Assembly (NCBI RefSeq): GCF_030848505.1
Contig: NZ_JAVDDU010000009.1
Location: 1-64,000 of the forward strand
Length of the DNA: 64,000 nt
Direction: 5' to 3'
Source: Marinimicrobium hydrolyticum
GTDB taxonomy: Bacteria > Pseudomonadota > Gammaproteobacteria > Pseudomonadales > Cellvibrionaceae
The notes beneath the pieces are model-generated. The model was not told the DNA's origin. It did not search any database and saw only the letters and a list, made by a program, of their open reading frames with translations. Positions 1 through 8,648 of the stretch are shown in pieces (the stretch's first letter is position 1; each line of letters begins with the position of its first letter). The translations under genes and the position numbers were made by a program.

Positions 1-10
1 GGGATCACCC

Positions 11-155
11 GACACCTGTCCGTTTATTTTGGCGAATGAGAGCTTTATAGCATGGCAAAGGCGCGATTTCACTCGTCTCGGGGCGGGTGGCGTATTTGTC
101 ATCTGGGGGATAAGGGACTCGATGTCCGTTTTGCCCGGGTAAAGGGACAGGTGTC
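11..155. repeat. 11-bp perfect inverted repeat pair bounding 145 bp
   Basis: GACACCTGTCC at 11-21 is the exact reverse complement of GGACAGGTGTC at 145-155. The octamer TGTCCGTT also recurs directly at 17 and 124. No coding frame lies between the arms. Such short termini around non-coding DNA could be a decayed miniature element or a stem-loop repeat of the kind linked to Y1 (RAYT/IS200-like) transposases, but no transposase is present here and the left edge of the window cuts the context. Confidence 0.4.
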
Positions 156-558
156 GGTATATCTCGCCCGGAATTTGGGTTAAAAGGCTGTTAACTTATT
201 GATTTATTGGCTCTTATTCTTGAAAGTGCGCTAAAGTAAAACACCCTCCATGCGATATATCCCCGTTGCGTTTCCGTATCCCCACTATTCGTTAACTTCT
301 TGTTTTCTTTACAAAAAGTGGTTCGGTTGGGGTAACACCCGGTTTTTCAGGGTACCCGTGTCGTTTTTGCTCTGGAGAAGCGTAACGCCCTCGGCGTTGC
401 AAGAGCTACAGGCCGGGCGGCGACCGGCGCCCTGGTGGACTATGCGTCGGAATCTGGATATTCTCTCCCTCTGCTAACTACCGGACGCGCACTGGACTCC
501 CCTTTACCCCCAGCGGGCATTCGTTTTGATCCCAACAACGCATAATAAGGTTGCAGAC
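156..558 (+). other. Gene-free leader upstream of the GH9 gene; possible 3' gene remnant at 336-545
   Basis: This stretch holds no complete gene. A frame open from 336 (after the TAA at 333-335) to the TAA at 543-545 encodes about 69 residues of ordinary composition, including VFALEKRNALGVARATG and LVDYASESGYSLPLL, but has no ATG or GTG start. It could be the 3' stump of a lost gene or chance. An AT-rich segment at about 190-240 may hold the promoter of the next gene. The ribosome binding site for that gene, TAAGG, is at 546-550. Confidence 0.25.
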
Positions 559-2502
559 ATGCACACACGTTTTTCTTCCCGATGTATTGAGCTGTTAAAA
601 GCCCGTTTTTTGGGCCGGGCCCACAGTGGCTTGACCGGCCTGGTTCGCCTGACGGGCCTGAGCGCCCTGTTGATTCTGGTTGCTGCTTGTAGCTCGCCAG
701 CGCCTTTGGAAGCCCCGCCGGCCGGTAGCCCGGACGATGGCTCGCAGATGAACAACCCATTCCGCATTAACTATGCTGGGTATTTGCCGCTGCAGGAGAA
801 GGTGGCTGTTTATCTGAGCGAGTCCGATAACCCCATTACCTGGGAGCTGAGAAACGCCAATCACCGGGCTGTGGCCAGCGGCACCTCCGCCGAATACCGG
901 CAAAATGACTATGCCTCGGGTGACAGCTTCTTTCTGATCGACTTTTCCCACTACACCACGCCCGGCGAGGGCTACTACTTGGTGGTAGATAACGAGCGCT
1001 CACATTCGTTCGATCTGACCAATGACCCTTACGGGGACCTGAAATACGAGTTTTTTGACTACTTCCGCGATCATCGGCGCGAGGGCGATCACTTCAACCG
1101 CGCGGTGCATGACTGGACTGATCACGAAGTAACCCTGAACTTTATAGCCGATGCTGGCGATCAGGGTTACTACCCCGTGAACGCCGCAGAAGCTAAGTGG
1201 AGCCTGATCAACCTGTTGGAAACCCACCCGGAGATCAACACTTATTACACGGCTCACCAGGGCGGAGACAACACCGTCTACGACGAGTTGGTGTTTTTCG
1301 CCAGCCCCATGTATGAGTTGATCTTCCCCGGTGAGAAGCTGGCCGTGGCCAAGCTGCACACCAACTCCGCAGACTGGGCGCCCTGCACCGGTGCTTCCGG
1401 TGAAGGGGCCTCCTGTATCTCCATGCCGGAAACCAAAGCCACCTACTCCGTCGCCCGCAGCCTGGCCGCTATGGCGCGCCTGCACGCTAAGTACGGCACC
1501 GAGGAAGAGGTTCAAGCAGCGTATGAGTATGCCCGCACCGCTCTGCACAACGCCGAAACCGAAGATTTTGTGTGCCTGGGGCCTGAATCCTTTGGTGGCG
1601 AGGGTGGCTACTACCCCAACAATGATAACTGGAGCCTATGGCGTGAACCGCGCGAGCACCGCGAGCCCTGCGCCTCCGGCCCGGAAGCCGATCCGACAGA
1701 CGACAACGTCAACGATGACCACTACGCCGCCCTGGTAGAGGTGTATTTGGCCGCGCGCCAGCTAGGCCATGAGGCGGACGCCCGCGCTCTGGAGCCCAAA
1801 ATCCTGGCGCACAACCATCACAACCGGGTCAACTTGTTTTTCTGGGGCGCAGTGTCCACCGAGGCAACCCTGTCACTGCTGACCCATCGCCCTGAAGGCC
1901 TGGACCTGAGCCAGGCTGAAGCCAATCTGTTTGCCTACTCCGATCAGGTTTTGGGCTACCAGCAGGTGGGCTACCCGGGCATTACCTTTGATGTGCAATC
2001 CGACCGCTGGAACAGCAACGACCGCGACGAAGTGGATAACAACTTCCGCTGGGGTTCAAACCGCATGCAGTTGAATGAAGCTCGCATTCTGATGGCTGCC
2101 GCCGATCTTCAGTTTGAGCGCGAAAACTATGCAGAAGCCGCCAAGTACACCAACGGCGTGTTGAGGGTATTGGATCAAATGTCTGGAACCAACGCGGTTG
2201 CCTTGGCCATGTACACTGCTGCCGATTACCCGCACATTCAGCACGCGGTAACGCGTACTCATGACCGGGCGGTGCCTGACACCAAAAGCGGGAAGTTTAT
2301 TCTGGGGCCGAACAACTGGACCAACTCCAATGACCCCGATATGCCGGATTTTGGATCCAAACCTGGGATGAAAATGTTTGCTCTGACCGGCACTGGCTGG
2401 GCCTCCCGTGAGGTGGCCATTGATGCCAATGCGGCTATTCTACCGGTGGTGTACTTCGCTACTGAAGTCGCGCCCACGTATTTGGAGCGGGCACACCAGT
2501 AA
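559..2502 (+). CDS. Glycoside hydrolase family 9-type lipoprotein with N-terminal Ig-like domain
   Basis: Predicted outer-membrane or periplasmic lipoprotein of the GH9 (endoglucanase/exo-glucosidase) fold, 647 aa. The ATG at 559 is chosen because TAAGG sits 8 bases upstream; a TTG at 526 is also in frame. A hydrophobic stretch ends in the lipobox VAAC (Cys44), after an unusually long basic N-region. Residues about 65-160 resemble the cellulase N-terminal Ig-like domain. The GH9 signature DAGD (residues 198-201) supplies the catalytic base. The C-terminal block REVAIDANAAILPVVYF contains the expected catalytic acid, Glu618. No carbohydrate-binding module follows. Substrate is unknown; beta-glucan or a related oligosaccharide is inferred from the family. 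Family assignment is fairly secure, specificity is not. Confidence 0.8.
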   Translation: MHTRFSSRCIELLKARFLGRAHSGLTGLVRLTGLSALLILVAACSSPAPLEAPPAGSPDDGSQMNNPFRINYAGYLPLQEKVAVYLSESDNPITWELRNANHRAVASGTSAEYRQNDYASGDSFFLIDFSHYTTPGEGYYLVVDNERSHSFDLTNDPYGDLKYEFFDYFRDHRREGDHFNRAVHDWTDHEVTLNFIADAGDQGYYPVNAAEAKWSLINLLETHPEINTYYTAHQGGDNTVYDELVFFASPMYELIFPGEKLAVAKLHTNSADWAPCTGASGEGASCISMPETKATYSVARSLAAMARLHAKYGTEEEVQAAYEYARTALHNAETEDFVCLGPESFGGEGGYYPNNDNWSLWREPREHREPCASGPEADPTDDNVNDDHYAALVEVYLAARQLGHEADARALEPKILAHNHHNRVNLFFWGAVSTEATLSLLTHRPEGLDLSQAEANLFAYSDQVLGYQQVGYPGITFDVQSDRWNSNDRDEVDNNFRWGSNRMQLNEARILMAAADLQFERENYAEAAKYTNGVLRVLDQMSGTNAVALAMYTAADYPHIQHAVTRTHDRAVPDTKSGKFILGPNNWTNSNDPDMPDFGSKPGMKMFALTGTGWASREVAIDANAAILPVVYFATEVAPTYLERAHQ

Positions 2503-2509
2503 ACCCCTG

Positions 2510-2588
2510 GGCAACGGACTGGAGGCGCCCGCCTTCATTCCGTTGCCGGGTCTTCCAGCGGGGCACTGTGCTTTATGCGCCCCGCTGG
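2510..2588. terminator. Two consecutive hairpins between convergent genes
   Basis: GGCAACGGA (2510-2518) pairs perfectly with TCCGTTGCC (2539-2547). CCAGCGGGGC (2555-2564) pairs perfectly with GCCCCGCTGG (2579-2588). They lie just after the stop of the GH9 gene and before the stop of the opposing lipoprotein gene. Neither is followed by a T-run, so intrinsic termination is uncertain; they may protect 3' ends. Confidence 0.4.
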
Positions 2589-2688
2589 CGGCCTCAGGTC
2601 AACCTTCCTTCGCTCAATCCATTGCATCCTTGCTTATTCATCCTTACCTTATAGTGCGGCCACTGCGGCGCTACAACATCCCTGCCCG

Positions 2689-3972
2689 CTAGTCCTCTAA
2701 CGGCTGACAATCAAACTCCGCGCTGTTGTTCTCACTCTGATACTCGATCACCAGATCACTGATCAAAACGTCCCCTTCCCGGTCCACCCGCAATTGCAGG
2801 AACGACTTGCGCGTGCCCAAATGCTGAGCCACGCCGCTGACCACATCGTCGCCGATCAAGATATCGCCGGGTACATTTACCGTTAGCCGTTGGCCGGGAA
2901 TCAGTAGGTCGGTATCCAACAGCATCAAACGCGAAGCGTGACTAAAAGGCCTATCAAACAATGCCTCACCGGCGTTGTTATCCGCCCAAACACCCAGGCG
3001 ACCGTGAGCGCTGGCATCACGCACACAAAAACTCACCCGATAGGGTTCCGTCAAATCCAGTTCGCCCCAACTGGTCAGGTCCGAATGGCTGTGGTGGTAA
3101 AGAGTGGAATCCACCTTTGGATTGGGGTTGTTGCTGCTTCGGTACAAGTGTTGGGTTTGGCCCACGGTGAATTGCGCATCGTGAATACGTAGCCCCTGCT
3201 CTTCAATTGCCAAACGGCCCTCGTCGACAACGGGCTGGCCAAGGTTGTCGATATCGTCAAAGCAGCACAGCGGGTAATAGAAAGCGGGTAACGGATCGTC
3301 CAGTGAGGGTGCAAAGCGGGCGTAGCGAGTGCGCAGCGGCTTGTAAGCGGGGCTGAAAAACTCAGCAGCGTGTTCCGCCTCAAAGGTTTCCACAACGGGC
3401 AATGCGGTATTGACGATTTCGGAAAAATTGTTGACCCATAGATACGCAGGCGTAAAAGCACTAAACCCTTGCAGGCGGAAAGTACCGGCCTCTTCTACCG
3501 AGTCAATCTCGTACTCCACCTGGTAGCGTTCGTACAGCCCACCCGATGAGCGAGCCAAGCTATCAGCGTAGATACCATCGAGCGTCCGAGCATGCTCGGC
3601 GTCAATATCAAACACCTCTTGCGGGCGCGCGGCTCTGGGGTCACTGGTGCCGGTTGCTTCGCTGTTGATCCAGCGGCGGATAGCATCATCGCTAACGCTG
3701 GAGCCAAACAGTGCCACCGAGGCCTGGATCCCGAAATCTCTTGAGTCATTGGGAAAGCGAGCCACCAATACCGCGTTTTGCTGGGTAAAGTGGTAGAAAT
3801 CAATCGTCGCTTGGTAACCGGGTCCATTAATGTCCGGCGTTCTGGATTCCCGCTGTACGCCCTCGCCAAAGCGATCCAGTTGGCGTGTTTCGTCGGAGGA
3901 ACCACCTGAAGATGATGAGCCACTACAAGCACTGATCAGTAAACTGACCAGAATAACGCCCACAATTCGCAT
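2689..3972 (-). CDS. Lipoprotein of unknown function
   Basis: About 427 aa from the ATG at 3972, which has an AGAGG site about 7 bases upstream; the frame stays open to 4011. The start gives a compact lipoprotein signal (MRIVGVILVSLLISAC) followed by a Ser/Gly-rich linker typical of surface lipoproteins. The rest contains no family motif I recognise. The C-terminal third (from about residue 250, CCFDDIDNLGQP onward) alternates short hydrophobic strands with polar turns and reads like a beta-sandwich. It converges on the GH9 gene and is preceded by a SIMPL lipoprotein gene on the same strand, so an envelope or polysaccharide-related role is possible but unsupported. Confidence 0.6.
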   Translation of the reverse strand: MRIVGVILVSLLISACSGSSSSGGSSDETRQLDRFGEGVQRESRTPDINGPGYQATIDFYHFTQQNAVLVARFPNDSRDFGIQASVALFGSSVSDDAIRRWINSEATGTSDPRAARPQEVFDIDAEHARTLDGIYADSLARSSGGLYERYQVEYEIDSVEEAGTFRLQGFSAFTPAYLWVNNFSEIVNTALPVVETFEAEHAAEFFSPAYKPLRTRYARFAPSLDDPLPAFYYPLCCFDDIDNLGQPVVDEGRLAIEEQGLRIHDAQFTVGQTQHLYRSSNNPNPKVDSTLYHHSHSDLTSWGELDLTEPYRVSFCVRDASAHGRLGVWADNNAGEALFDRPFSHASRLMLLDTDLLIPGQRLTVNVPGDILIGDDVVSGVAQHLGTRKSFLQLRVDREGDVLISDLVIEYQSENNSAEFDCQPLED

Positions 3973-4126
3973 AATACTGCCTCTTTGCCATTTAACATTC
4001 GGATGCCGCAAAGATAACAGAAGCGCTAGATCACATCATCCTTAAGGTTCTCATTTCGTTTGTTATTTTTTCCAGTCGGTGCCTGGAAGATCAAACATGT
4101 GGTTGCTCCGTTTCGTCTTCTTTAGC

Positions 4127-4960
4127 TTAGCGCACCGAATAAACGGCACACACTCTGGCCTCCACATGCTGAGGTTGTAAATCGGCGGCCAGTGCAAACG
4201 GCTCCGCCGCCTCAGCTAAATTGCGGGCACGACTTTCCGGTGCGGGTGCACCTGCTGAAAATGCCGGAGCCATATCGAACTGAGTGCGTGAAGCGTAACC
4301 CGTTTCGGTAGAGGGAGCACCCAGGCAAGGGCCAGCACCTTCCTGAAGCACGAGCAGCGCCCCCAAAACCGAACCGCTGGCTTCGGCGATCAATTTGGCC
4401 CGCTCCGCCGCATCGTTCACGGCTTGGGCGTAGGCGGCGCGCTGGTTTTCGGTAGTCGGCTCAAGGAAAAAGCGCATTTGCGTGGAGTTTACCGGCCCGG
4501 CGGCTAAGGCTGCGCCCCTCGCTTTGGCCGCGCGCTCCGGGTCAAGTACGGTCACGTTGACGCTCACCGTGGCCACATACCCCAACAACGCATCCGGGTG
4601 AATGTTTTCCACCAATCGCTCATCGTGCTCGCCGTAGCGACGCTTCACCTGGCTGTAATAGGGACGCACAGACAAGTTGGAAGTGATTCGGACTTGGTTA
4701 TCAGAGGCCAAACGAATGGCTTCAGTCGCCGTATTGGCCTGCTTTACGACGGCGGATGATGCCGCTTCACTTTGCTCCGCTTTGTGTTCAAAGTTCACTG
4801 TAAAAGCGGCCCGATTGGGTGCCATTTCCACATAAGCGCGCCCCTGAGCTTCAATCACCGATCCGCGCGCCCATATGGGCCTTTCATCCTGTTTTTCTTG
4901 TACTGTGCCGCAGCCCAGCAACAGCGTGGCTGCCACTGCTACCACTGAAAATACCCGCAT
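4127..4960 (-). CDS. SIMPL-domain (DUF541) lipoprotein
   Basis: 277 aa. The N-terminus MRVFSVVAVAATLLLGC is a lipoprotein signal with a LLGC lipobox. The body (about 30-230) matches the SIMPL/DUF541 pattern: GRAYVEMAPNRAAFTVNFE, then an alternating charged middle, then DAAERAKLIAEASGSVLG, which is the characteristic A-x-x-x-A-x-x-L-A-x-x-x-G-x-x-LG element. Relatives include periplasmic stress-related proteins (E. coli YggE); the biochemical role is not settled. The ATG at 4960 is preceded by GGGGGA. Confidence 0.75.
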   Translation of the reverse strand: MRVFSVVAVAATLLLGCGTVQEKQDERPIWARGSVIEAQGRAYVEMAPNRAAFTVNFEHKAEQSEAASSAVVKQANTATEAIRLASDNQVRITSNLSVRPYYSQVKRRYGEHDERLVENIHPDALLGYVATVSVNVTVLDPERAAKARGAALAAGPVNSTQMRFFLEPTTENQRAAYAQAVNDAAERAKLIAEASGSVLGALLVLQEGAGPCLGAPSTETGYASRTQFDMAPAFSAGAPAPESRARNLAEAAEPFALAADLQPQHVEARVCAVYSVR

Positions 4961-5076
4961 GTGATCCCCCTGGAATTCTCTGGCTATGTGCCGACGCCCA
5001 AAGACGCACTCGAGCTGTTATAGCCCAGTTGGCGTGGGAAAGCCAGAGTACCAATCCACCGTTACCGGGAGATCGA

Positions 5077-5658
5077 TTAGAAAAATAACCAATACACAGA
5101 CAGCGCTAAACCGGCAACGCCCACCAGAGAGCCCAGCAACACGATCAAACCATCGTGGCCCGACAAACCCACCGCGAGCAAGGCGATGGCCAGGGCGGGA
5201 ATGTAGCCAGCCATGGGAATGATTTCCAACGGTGGCATGGTCAAGGCCATGAGTATGCAGATGCAACCCACTACGCGCGCCGCCCAGGGGGTTACAAAAA
5301 AATTCAGGCGCGGTTTGATGAGCACATCCAGCTTTCGGGTTACAGGCTTGACCTTCTCCCTCGCCTTGTTGAATTTGTCGCGTTTGAAGCCTTTGGTGCG
5401 CAGCTTTTCGGGCATCCATGGTGTGCGCCGCCCTAGGACCAATTGGCTGGAAAAGAGGATGACAATGATGGCCACCAGTGTGGGCACACCGGGAATGCCC
5501 CCCGAGGGCAAGAGTTCAATGAGCGCTGCAGCCAACAGCAAAGGACCAAAGCCCCGGCTGCCGAAGGCGTCCATAATGGCGCCGAGGGTCAGCTTTTCCC
5601 CTTCGGCTTTTTCGTCCATGAGGTCCAACACGCCAGTCAGGTTAATGCGCTCCGCCAT
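5077..5658 (-). CDS. ExoD-family integral membrane protein
   Basis: 193 aa with an N-terminal cytosolic segment (LTLGAIMDAFGSRGFGPLLL) and about four membrane segments, at residues about 35-70 and 120-190. This matches the ExoD (exopolysaccharide synthesis, PF06055) pattern, including GIPGVPTLVAIIVILFSSQL and WMPEKL between helices. In rhizobia ExoD affects exopolysaccharide and alkali tolerance; here the role is unknown. The ATG at 5658 has GGGAG six bases upstream. It lies 130 bp downstream of the TRAP permease gene on the same strand and could be transcribed with it. Confidence 0.75.
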   Translation of the reverse strand: MAERINLTGVLDLMDEKAEGEKLTLGAIMDAFGSRGFGPLLLAAALIELLPSGGIPGVPTLVAIIVILFSSQLVLGRRTPWMPEKLRTKGFKRDKFNKAREKVKPVTRKLDVLIKPRLNFFVTPWAARVVGCICILMALTMPPLEIIPMAGYIPALAIALLAVGLSGHDGLIVLLGSLVGVAGLALSVYWLFF

Positions 5659-5787
5659 ACGTTTCTCCCTGGTTTTGTCGAGCGCCTGCGAGTAATAAAC
5701 GCACTCGATCTCGGCTCGCTCTTATTGGACGCATTAGTAAGGACGCAAGTTCTCCCAGAAACAGTATCCGTGGCACCGCACGGCACC

Positions 5788-7683
5788 TCAAAGGCGCGAC
5801 GACAGAGAAGCCCGATAATTGAACGCCATAACGGCCAGGGTGAGCGCGGCCCCCGCGCAATCAGACCACAGTCCAGGGTGTAACATCATGGCAATGGCGC
5901 CAAGCAGCGCGACCGCTTCCATTGAATGCAGGCGCGTGAACAAACGATTCTCCAGAACAAAAGTAAACGCCATCATCACCAGCAACGCCATTGCCAGTGA
6001 CAATGCATAAGCACCGGCGCTGGTGCCTTCAACCCAAATCAGATCGCCGTACACCATCAACAACGGCAGAATAAAAAGTCCTTTAGCCAACTTAAAGGCT
6101 TCAAAGGCCGCGCTCAGTGGGCGTGCGCCCGCAATACCGGCGGAGGCAAAAGCCGCCAGCGCCACCGGAGGCGTTACGTTTGAGCTTTGGGACAGCCAGA
6201 AAATCACCATGTGCGCCACCAGTACCGGTACGCCCAAATCGCCCAGTGCGGGTGCCGCCATAACCGCCAGCAAAATGTACGCCGCCGTTACCGGCAAACC
6301 CAAGCCGAGCACCAAAGCCGCCAACGCCACCAGAAGCAAAGCCAACCACAGATGCCCTCCGGCCAGAGAAACCACAAAACCGGTGAATTCCAATCCGATA
6401 CCGGTTTGCCCCAAAGCGCCGACCACAATTCCGGCGGTGGCGCAGGCGGCGGAAATGGGCAGCATCATCAGCGCACCGTTTTTCAGGCCGGTGAATAAAA
6501 CCCTTAAAGTTGGCCGCGTATGCGCTCGCAGCAGCGCCGCTACCAAGACCGCAATACAACCCACGACACCGACACGCGCCGGGCTGTAGTTCATCAGCAA
6601 CAGAGCGGTAATCAGCACCAGTGGGACGATAAAGTGAAAACCAAATACCAAGGTGTCTCGCAGGGGCGGTGTTTTGTCCATGCCTTTGAGGCCCAGCTTG
6701 GCGGCCATTAGGTGCACCGACAACAGCACACCGATAAAGTACAAAGCGGCTGGAGCAATCGCCACCGCCACGATGGTGCTGTAGGGCGTGTTGGTGTATT
6801 CCGCCATGATAAAGGCACCGGCGCCCATAATCGGCGGCATGATCTGCCCGCCTGTGGAAGCGGCTGCCTCAATGCCGGCGGCTTGCTTGGGTTGGTAGCC
6901 CAGGCGTTTCATCATCGGGATGGTAAAAGCCCCTGAAGTGGCAGCGTTGGCAATAGCCGAGCCGGAAATGGACCCCATACCCGCGCTGGCCAGTACCGCC
7001 GCCTTGGCGGGCCCACCTCGGTATTTGCCGGCGGCGGCGTAGGCCAAGTCGATAAAAAACCGGCCCGCGCCGGTCACTTCCAAAAAAGCTCCAAACAACA
7101 CAAACAAAAATACCGTACTGGCCGCAATGCCCAGGGGTGCGCCAAAAATTCCTTCAGTAGTGAAGACCTGGAATCGCAGCACTCTTTCAAAACTAAAACC
7201 GCGATTGGCGATCACCTCGGGCAGTAAGTGCCCTGCCAAGCTGTACACCAAAAACACTGTGCCGATCAGGGCCATCTCCCAACCCACGGCCCGGCGCGTG
7301 CATTCCAGCACCATAACCAGCAACAAAGCACCGGCAAACTGCTGGCTGGCATTCAAGCCATAGCGCAGATGATCAATGCTGGAATGATCAAACGTGGCCG
7401 TTACCCAGCCGGCCCAAAGAATGCCCAATGCCAAAAGCACATCCATTAGGCGCAGAGGTGTGTACAAAGAATGCCCGGCAGGCACAGAGGGGAAGCGCAA
7501 AAGAATCAGCACCAGCACCCAAACCAGATGAATCGGTCGTAACTGAGTAGCGGGCAGCGTGGTATCCAGTGCGTACCACAAATGGAACACCGCTAAACCC
7601 ACGGCCAACCAAGCCATGACGGGCAAGGCGAATTTATCCGGCCAGGTACCTTTCACGGTACCGTTGCTATCACCGTTCATCAT
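5788..7683 (-). CDS. TRAP transporter fused permease (TAXI type)
   Basis: About 631 aa, very hydrophobic, with some 16 or more membrane segments. It is the fused small (DctQ-like, N-terminal) plus large (DctM-like) permease found with TAXI binding proteins. The DctM core shows GMGSISGSAIANAATSG and IEAAASTGGQIMPPIMGAGAF, the transport-scaffold signature of the family, and a second copy-like block near QSSNVTPPVALAAF. Start choices cluster at 7680-7704 (TTG 7704, ATG 7692, ATG 7683, ATG 7680); 7683 is used here, overlapping the binding-protein gene by 14 bases, which indicates translational coupling. The substrate of TAXI systems is often a dicarboxylate or amino acid, not deducible here. Confidence 0.9.
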   Translation of the reverse strand: MMNGDSNGTVKGTWPDKFALPVMAWLAVGLAVFHLWYALDTTLPATQLRPIHLVWVLVLILLRFPSVPAGHSLYTPLRLMDVLLALGILWAGWVTATFDHSSIDHLRYGLNASQQFAGALLLVMVLECTRRAVGWEMALIGTVFLVYSLAGHLLPEVIANRGFSFERVLRFQVFTTEGIFGAPLGIAASTVFLFVLFGAFLEVTGAGRFFIDLAYAAAGKYRGGPAKAAVLASAGMGSISGSAIANAATSGAFTIPMMKRLGYQPKQAAGIEAAASTGGQIMPPIMGAGAFIMAEYTNTPYSTIVAVAIAPAALYFIGVLLSVHLMAAKLGLKGMDKTPPLRDTLVFGFHFIVPLVLITALLLMNYSPARVGVVGCIAVLVAALLRAHTRPTLRVLFTGLKNGALMMLPISAACATAGIVVGALGQTGIGLEFTGFVVSLAGGHLWLALLLVALAALVLGLGLPVTAAYILLAVMAAPALGDLGVPVLVAHMVIFWLSQSSNVTPPVALAAFASAGIAGARPLSAAFEAFKLAKGLFILPLLMVYGDLIWVEGTSAGAYALSLAMALLVMMAFTFVLENRLFTRLHSMEAVALLGAIAMMLHPGLWSDCAGAALTLAVMAFNYRASLSSRL

Positions 7684-8623
7684 GCTCGTCATGGTGCTGG
7701 TCAAAGTAGCGTTTGGCTCCCGGGTGCAGATAGTCCCAGGCGTAAGTGCGGGTGTTTTCCTCCGTCGTGTAACGGGCCGGATAAGTAACTCTTTCCAGTT
7801 GCTCGCGATGCGTCAGGGCAAGCCGCGTCAATTCGAAGGCTAGGCTTTCGTCCATGTCCTGGCGCACTACGAGAAAATTCCACAGACTCACGGTTTGCAC
7901 CGGTTGGTTTACACCTCGATACAAACCCACGGGCACATCAAAAGCCGTGTAGGCGGGATAGGCTTCGCTCAAGCGGGCCATGTCTTCGTCGCTAAAGGGA
8001 ATCAACCGAATGTCGCGGGTAAGCGCCAGCTCCGTAACCACACCCACGCCAATACCGCCCACCACGAAACCGGCATCCAGCGTGCCGTCGCGCAGGCCGG
8101 TAGCGGTTTCCGTATAGGTGAGGTAATACGGGCGCAGCTCATTGAGTGGAAGTTCGAGAGTGGCGAGGATGTTTCTTGCCGTTACCAAATTGCCTGAGCC
8201 GGGGGCGCCCAAAGAAACTCGTTTACCGATCAGATCCTGAACGCTTTTTATATCCGATCCCGCAGGGACAAGTAGATGCACAAGATTTGGGTACAGTGCC
8301 AATAGAGCGCTTACGCGTAGCGGTTCTTTAAACCGCCCATCGCCTTGGCGCGCAGCGACAAAGGCATCCCCCTGGGAAATACCCACTTCACTCTCGCCGC
8401 GATGAACTTGCAAAAGATTGGCCACCGAGCCGGTGGTCACTTCCGCTTTCATATTGATCTGTTCGCCGTGCTCGGACCACAGCGATGCCAAGCCACCGCC
8501 AAACGGGTAGTAAATGCCACTGGGGCTGCCCGTGGCGATGGAATAGGTTTTACTGACGCTGGGCAAGGCGTTGGCCAAAACAGCCAGGCCAACGGCCGCC
8601 ACAATGAGCGCGAAGCCCTTCAT
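7670..8623 (-). CDS. TAXI family TRAP transporter solute-binding protein
   Basis: 317 aa periplasmic binding protein feeding the overlapping fused permease. The ATG at 8623 gives a clean signal peptide (MKGFALIVAAVGLAVLANA). A TTG at 8659 is also in frame, with GGAAGAGG immediately before it and so little spacing. The TAXI hallmark is YSIATGSPSGIYYPFGGGLA near the mature N-terminus, followed by VTTGSVANLLQVHRGESEVGISQGDA and the typical GLRDGTLDAGFVVGG motif. It starts just after the S9 peptidase stop, so peptidase, binding protein and permease look like one operon. Confidence 0.92.
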   Translation of the reverse strand: MKGFALIVAAVGLAVLANALPSVSKTYSIATGSPSGIYYPFGGGLASLWSEHGEQINMKAEVTTGSVANLLQVHRGESEVGISQGDAFVAARQGDGRFKEPLRVSALLALYPNLVHLLVPAGSDIKSVQDLIGKRVSLGAPGSGNLVTARNILATLELPLNELRPYYLTYTETATGLRDGTLDAGFVVGGIGVGVVTELALTRDIRLIPFSDEDMARLSEAYPAYTAFDVPVGLYRGVNQPVQTVSLWNFLVVRQDMDESLAFELTRLALTHREQLERVTYPARYTTEENTRTYAWDYLHPGAKRYFDQHHDEHDER

Positions 8624-8648
8624 AACAAACTCTAATCGTTTTTTATCG

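Noticed and set aside
250-477. 75-codon open frame upstream of the GH9 gene
   Set aside because: Trp/Pro/Arg-rich composition without motif; overlaps another frame that looks more protein-like.
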